Shown here piece by piece: positions 8,051 through 11,687 of a stretch of 11,687 bases of DNA. The position numbers and the translations under genes are program-made. Where the stretch lies: the NCBI GenBank assembly GCA_000934385.1, contig KN880899.1:1-11687 (forward strand), written 5' to 3'. Under the pieces are notes generated by a model, which did no database searches, was not told where the DNA came from, and saw nothing but the letters and a program-made list of their open reading frames with translations. Numbering within the stretch: the first letter of the stretch is position 1; each line of letters starts with the position of its first letter. The DNA is from Cylindrobasidium torrendii FP15055 ss-10 (Eukaryota > Basidiomycota > Agaricomycetes > Agaricales > Physalacriaceae).

Positions 8051-11000
8051 ATGTCAGGTCACGCCTCCACAACCAAGAAGTCCATCGCGTCAAGGAGGCA
8101 CAGAATATTCACCGGACGCTCTTCAGGAGCTTCACGATTGGTAGGGCCCCAGGAGCGTCGTGTCCTAGCCCATTTGGGAAGGTTACTCACGAGCAAGGTA
8201 CCCTGTAAGCAAGTTGACTACGCCACATCACCCGTCCCCTCACAATTGTTAGCTCAAAATGCCCTGTCTCAATCCCTTCCTCCGGGCAGTGGTCCCTCTG
8301 AAATCGTAGGGGCCGAGGATTGGGAAGACGACCACCAGCAACCTGAACTCACGGCCGACGATCTTGCTCACGCTGAGGACATTGCGCAGGGCCGTGTAGC
8401 CCCAGAGCTTAGCCATGCAGGCGGCGACGTGACCCATCTGGTCAACGATCTGGCAGGCAGCGTCTTGCACACCCTCCAACGAGTTAAGCGTCGCTCTGGA
8501 CGGTTTGACGGACGCAGACGCGAGGATCGCACCGAGAAAATGCACTCCCTGCTGTCTCAGCAACTGGATGCCTGCGCTTCATTGCTAGCCCGATGGGAAG
8601 AGAGCCGAGGCGTCTCAGGGTACGACAGTACGGCTTGGAAGAAGGACGGCCTTTGTCAACGCCTGGTGAGCGTCCGAGTTTTGGACCTTTTTAGTGAGTT
8701 TTTTGCCAGCGATGCGTACCCTGAGGCTGATTTTTGTGAGGCTTCACGACAGCCGATGTCCCAGAGTACTCGACCGACGCTACTTCTTTGCAGAGTCTGG
8801 TGAGCGCTGGCCTTATCCCCTGCGCTGCAACCGCGACCAAAAAGAGGCTCTGTGTCAGCATTCGCACTCTCGAAGTATTCAGACGGCTTCGCTTGCGCAG
8901 CCCTCGGCTGTCCGCTCAAGGATATGTGCACGGCCTATGCGACCTCCAGGACCGTGTAGGTCGACGCGTGCTCGTTCAGCAATTCACCACGGCCTTCGAC
9001 TTCTACCAGTCCATGAAAACACGCCTAGATACCCTCGTGGACAAGCAACTGGGCCGATCTGGTCATCGATGGCGACTTCAAAACGCCTGTCCCTGCTGTC
9101 TCTACAAGACCCAGCAGAACGCTCCGCTGCTCTACGACCTGTTATACGCAATGGACGGCAATAACTCCCTGAAGCGGGTCGAGAAGGCTTCGAAGAAGAA
9201 GGATGCGGCGGGAAACGCACTTCCCGTGGAGAGCATAGAGCGCACGGACTCCAGGATGGAACCCAGCGCCGGCGCCGATGGGGACAGCAGCAACACGCCC
9301 GGAGATCCCACAGGCTACTTCATCCCTCGCCCCAAGGTCGACCGGTATAGCATGGAGAACTTGGATGCTGCCAACGTAAGGTCGTTTTCCCCTCTTCCCT
9401 TTGGTTAACGCGTCCTGTAGGTTGAAGAGGAGAAACTTCCATGCGAAGAGCGCTGGCATAACATGACCCACGACGCCGCATCTTCTTCCTGGTCCATTTA
9501 CGCAGAAACCGGGCTTTTCGCGGCCACTTGTCATCATGGGATGGTGCTAGTAGTGGCAGACATGGTGCGAAGCGGCGAGCTGTTTGTATCCTGGCCTCCC
9601 ACCTTCCTCACCCTGACGTCCCTCCCAGCGCCAAGTATCCTTTAGCCGCCGCAAGTGTCATTGAAGACGCCCTTCCGGATATCAAGAAGGTCGCAGGCTT
9701 CGACTGCGGCTGCAAGCTCAGCAAGACAGCCCGGCGTTCAGACTTGCGAAAGGCTCTCGATAGCAAGACCTTGCGCATGGTAGTCGGGGCCTTTCACGGT
9801 TTTGCGCACAATCGTCTCTGTCAACTCCGCTTCCTGCCCCGGTACATTCAAGGACTCGGCCTTACTGACTTCGAAGTGCTGGAGAGGCTGTTCTCGAAGT
9901 CGAACGCCCTAGCGCCAGTGACCCGCCATTCCAGTGCGTTCCACCGTCGGCAGTTCGTGGCGGCCTACTTTGCGCACATCGACCGCATTGAGACTTATCA
10001 ATCCCTCAGTAAGCAGCTCCTTGTGCGCCTTGGCCTTCCTCCTGACATTCCCAGGTGGTCAGATAGCGAATCAAGTTCGCGATGCCCTGGCTAATCTTTC
10101 AATGGGCGGGATGCTTCAAGAGCTCATGGCGCGCGCAGGCATGTCAAATAGCAAGGAGTTCCATGCTCAGCTTGCCGATGAAGAGGCCTATCTGAACGGC
10201 TTGGTCAACGCACCGCCCAGCGAAGCCACACTCAGGATGGAGTACGCCGGAGCCCTTAATTCTCTGGAGCTCGCCCAGTGAGTGGGATGGTTCAACCCTC
10301 ACCAAAGCTGACTGCAAGGTAGAGAAGACCTGCTGGCAGCGCGCAATTGTTGCGTACTGGCCGGACCAGTCCCCAACCAGGCATTGGAGCAGCAACGACG
10401 TACGGTTGAGAATCGGGTGGTCAAGTTCGAAGGACAAGCCCTACATCTGGAAAAGGCGCTGGGCCTCCCTCGTCGTTGGAACAAGAACGACGCGGAGTAC
10501 AAGCAGGCCAACGTTAACATAGTCGAGAGGGAATACAAACTGGCGGTCAACCATCTCGAGGCCCTGGTGGTCTCTCGGATCTTTGAACTCACCAAGATGA
10601 ACATGAGCCAAACAGGTACGATTTCGTTGTTTTCTCTTCTTTGTCTGACTGTTTGCACTCCCTAGGGTACAAAATGCGAAAGCAGATCGAACACGCCGTT
10701 CAGGCGCGATCCAAGGCCATTCGCAACGCTCTGGCACGGTACAACAAGGCGGCTGATTCGGCAGGTCGCAAAAAGCTGGACTGGTCGGAGGTTGTCCAGT
10801 ACAGCTTCTTAGCGCAGTTTGACATGCTTCGAGGCTCGGCAGAAGACGTGCGCACCAAGCCGTGGGCCACACCACACGGCCGTCAAGCCATAGACCTTTA
10901 TTTTAAGATGGCGCGGTCGCATGAGCAACTAATACGCTCTCAAAACGAGGCAACCAATCTGCTTACCTTCATGAAGGACGACGAGGCTTACCTGCAAAAA

Positions 11001-11384
11001 GCCTACCTCAAGCTTCGCGAGACGGACACCGCCTTGGCCTTCCAAGTTCGCCGGCGCTATCGTTTCCAGGTTCGTATGAACGACGAGCATCGCACGCGAT
11101 TGGCAGCCATCCCACACATCGACGGGAGCACCGCAAGCGAGTTGGTTTTGCCTCGCTGTGGCTTCAACCTGGACGACATCCCAGCGCCCGCATGCAGCAA
11201 TGCGCAGTCTGCCCGTGCTATCCAGGAAATGCGACAGGATGCGTCGGACTGCGTGATTTGGGGCTTCGGTCTTAGCCAGGATCAGGACGACATTGAATGG
11301 GAACAGGATGACGAAGACGAGGAAGACGAGGAGGAGGCTATCGATATGGCTGTGGCGATCGCAGGCATTGCAGAAGACGCGTAG
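8051..11384 (+). CDS. KDZ-superfamily transposase (CxC1-type), seven or eight exons
   Basis: Exons are 8051-8693, 8741-9375, 9421-9581, 9629-10008, 10055-10277, 10323-10615 and 10666-11384, joined in frame to 1017 aa. A further stop-free 48-nt intron at 8205-8252 (GTAAGC...TTAG) may reduce this to 1001 aa. The first ATG is used (MSGHASTTKK). The enzyme would cut and rejoin the element ends in the nucleus. Residues about 200-345 match the CxC1-type N-terminal region: SLVSAGLIPC, LEVFRRLRLRSPRLSAQGYV and NACPCCLY. The RNase H-like core follows. Likely catalytic acids are D353 in MDGNNSLKR, D505 in GFDCGCKLSKT and E562 or E565 in DFEVLERLFSKSN. Family signatures HGFAHNRLCQ (H536), CRHG-like CHHGMVL and SGELAKYPL are present. 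The C-terminal third is helical and charged (SQTGYKMRKQIEHAVQARSK) and ends in an acidic D/E run. No inactivating lesion was seen. Confidence 0.95.
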
Positions 11385-11525
11385 GCCTATGTACATTGTG
11401 TGCATGATTTAAACAATATAACCTTTTGCTGAACGCCCTACCTGTCTTGCTCATGCCCATGAAAAGAGAGCTTATGGTACAATACGGTATTCTACTGTCA
11501 GTTGTGCACCTGTAGATGTGAGTTC
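11385..11525. other. 3' flank of the transposase gene up to the right inverted repeat
   Basis: This 141-bp stretch is AT-richer than the coding regions. It follows the transposase stop codon and probably carries the polyadenylation region (ATTTAAACAATATAACC near 11408). It has no similarity to the matching position inside the left repeat. Confidence 0.6.
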
Positions 11526-11687
11526 GTTAAGTTATGTGCAGAGGCTTCAAGGTGATTGGGTTCAAATGCATTGTACTTTGCATGGGATCACATGGATCCG
11601 CAGCCATTTTCACGTCGCGACTCAGTACTACTTGGCACCTTGCTATTATTCCTAATTTCTCTTTGTGTTCTGAGCGATTTAGGATAT
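11526..11687 (-). repeat. Right terminal inverted repeat (at least 162 bp, cut by window end)
   Basis: This is the reverse complement of 230-391 with one mismatch (11592 against 325). It starts 142 bp after the transposase stop codon. The match continues to the last base of the window, so the full repeat may be longer and may include an inverted copy of the array at 66-184. Confidence 0.95.

Larger units (their letters stand above)
230..11687. mobile_element. KDZ-superfamily DNA transposon carrying a TET/JBP gene (right tip cut by window end)
   Basis: The segment is bounded by a 162-bp inverted repeat (230-391 and 11526-11687) and holds a KDZ transposase gene at 8051-11384, a TET/JBP dioxygenase gene at 6068-7631 and three further spliced genes. 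The joint presence of KDZ transposase and TET/JBP genes in one large element is an established basidiomycete arrangement. The element may extend left of 230, because the repeat array at 66-184 could belong to the outer terminus, and it certainly reaches the right window edge. I therefore cannot see a target-site duplication or the true tips. No frameshift or premature stop was found in the rebuilt genes, which suggests a young copy. An alternative is two nested elements, since the repeat array is also present internally at 5674-5758. Confidence 0.85.

Noticed and set aside
8694..9164. Alternative plus-strand frame covering transposase exon 2
   Set aside because: It is an out-of-phase reading of the same exon. 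The KDZ signatures (SLVSAGLIPC, DGNNSLKR) are in the other frame.

Overview
The window looks like nuclear DNA of a basidiomycete fungus, probably an agaricomycete. Every gene is cut by short introns (about 45-75 nt) with GTRNGT-type donors, CTRAY-like branch sites and AG acceptors. The protein families present, a KDZ-superfamily transposase and a fungal-type TET/JBP dioxygenase, are known to travel together in basidiomycete genomes.

Almost all of the window is best read as one large class II DNA transposon of the KDZ (Kyakuja-Dileera-Zisupton) type, about 11.5 kb or more. A 162-bp sequence at 230-391 recurs as its reverse complement at 11526-11687 with one mismatch, so it forms the (at least partial) terminal inverted repeats. 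The right copy runs into the window end, so the outermost right tip is not visible. Outside the left repeat (66-184) is an array of five GCCAGTTCCCGAC-type repeats. A second array of the same motif lies inside the element at 5674-5758.

Five multi-exon genes lie between the inverted repeats. I rebuilt each by hand, and every one gives a continuous frame through its splice junctions. From left to right they are: (1) gene B, minus strand, 709 aa, a basic, disordered protein with a GWP...PSKL motif known from agaricomycete hypothetical proteins; (2) gene C, minus, 225 aa, a small highly basic unknown; (3) gene D, plus, 428 aa, an acidic protein with a possible RNase H1 N-terminal-like domain and a duplicated C-terminal exon module; (4) the TET/JBP 5-methylcytosine dioxygenase, minus, at least 490 aa, with iron and 2-oxoglutarate ligands intact; (5) the KDZ transposase, plus, about 1,000 aa, with a complete DDE-type acidic triad. 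C and D diverge from a 132-bp promoter holding a perfect 10-bp-arm palindrome. TET and transposase diverge from a 419-bp spacer that, with the TET first exon, is rich in ACGCGT (MluI-box) sites. D and TET converge on the spacer with the inner repeat array.

The transposase would move the element. By inference, the TET enzyme would oxidise methylated cytosine on the element and so counter host silencing or affect excision. B, C and D are cargo of unknown role, probably nuclear. Near-identical inverted repeats and the absence of broken genes suggest a recently mobile, possibly autonomous copy.
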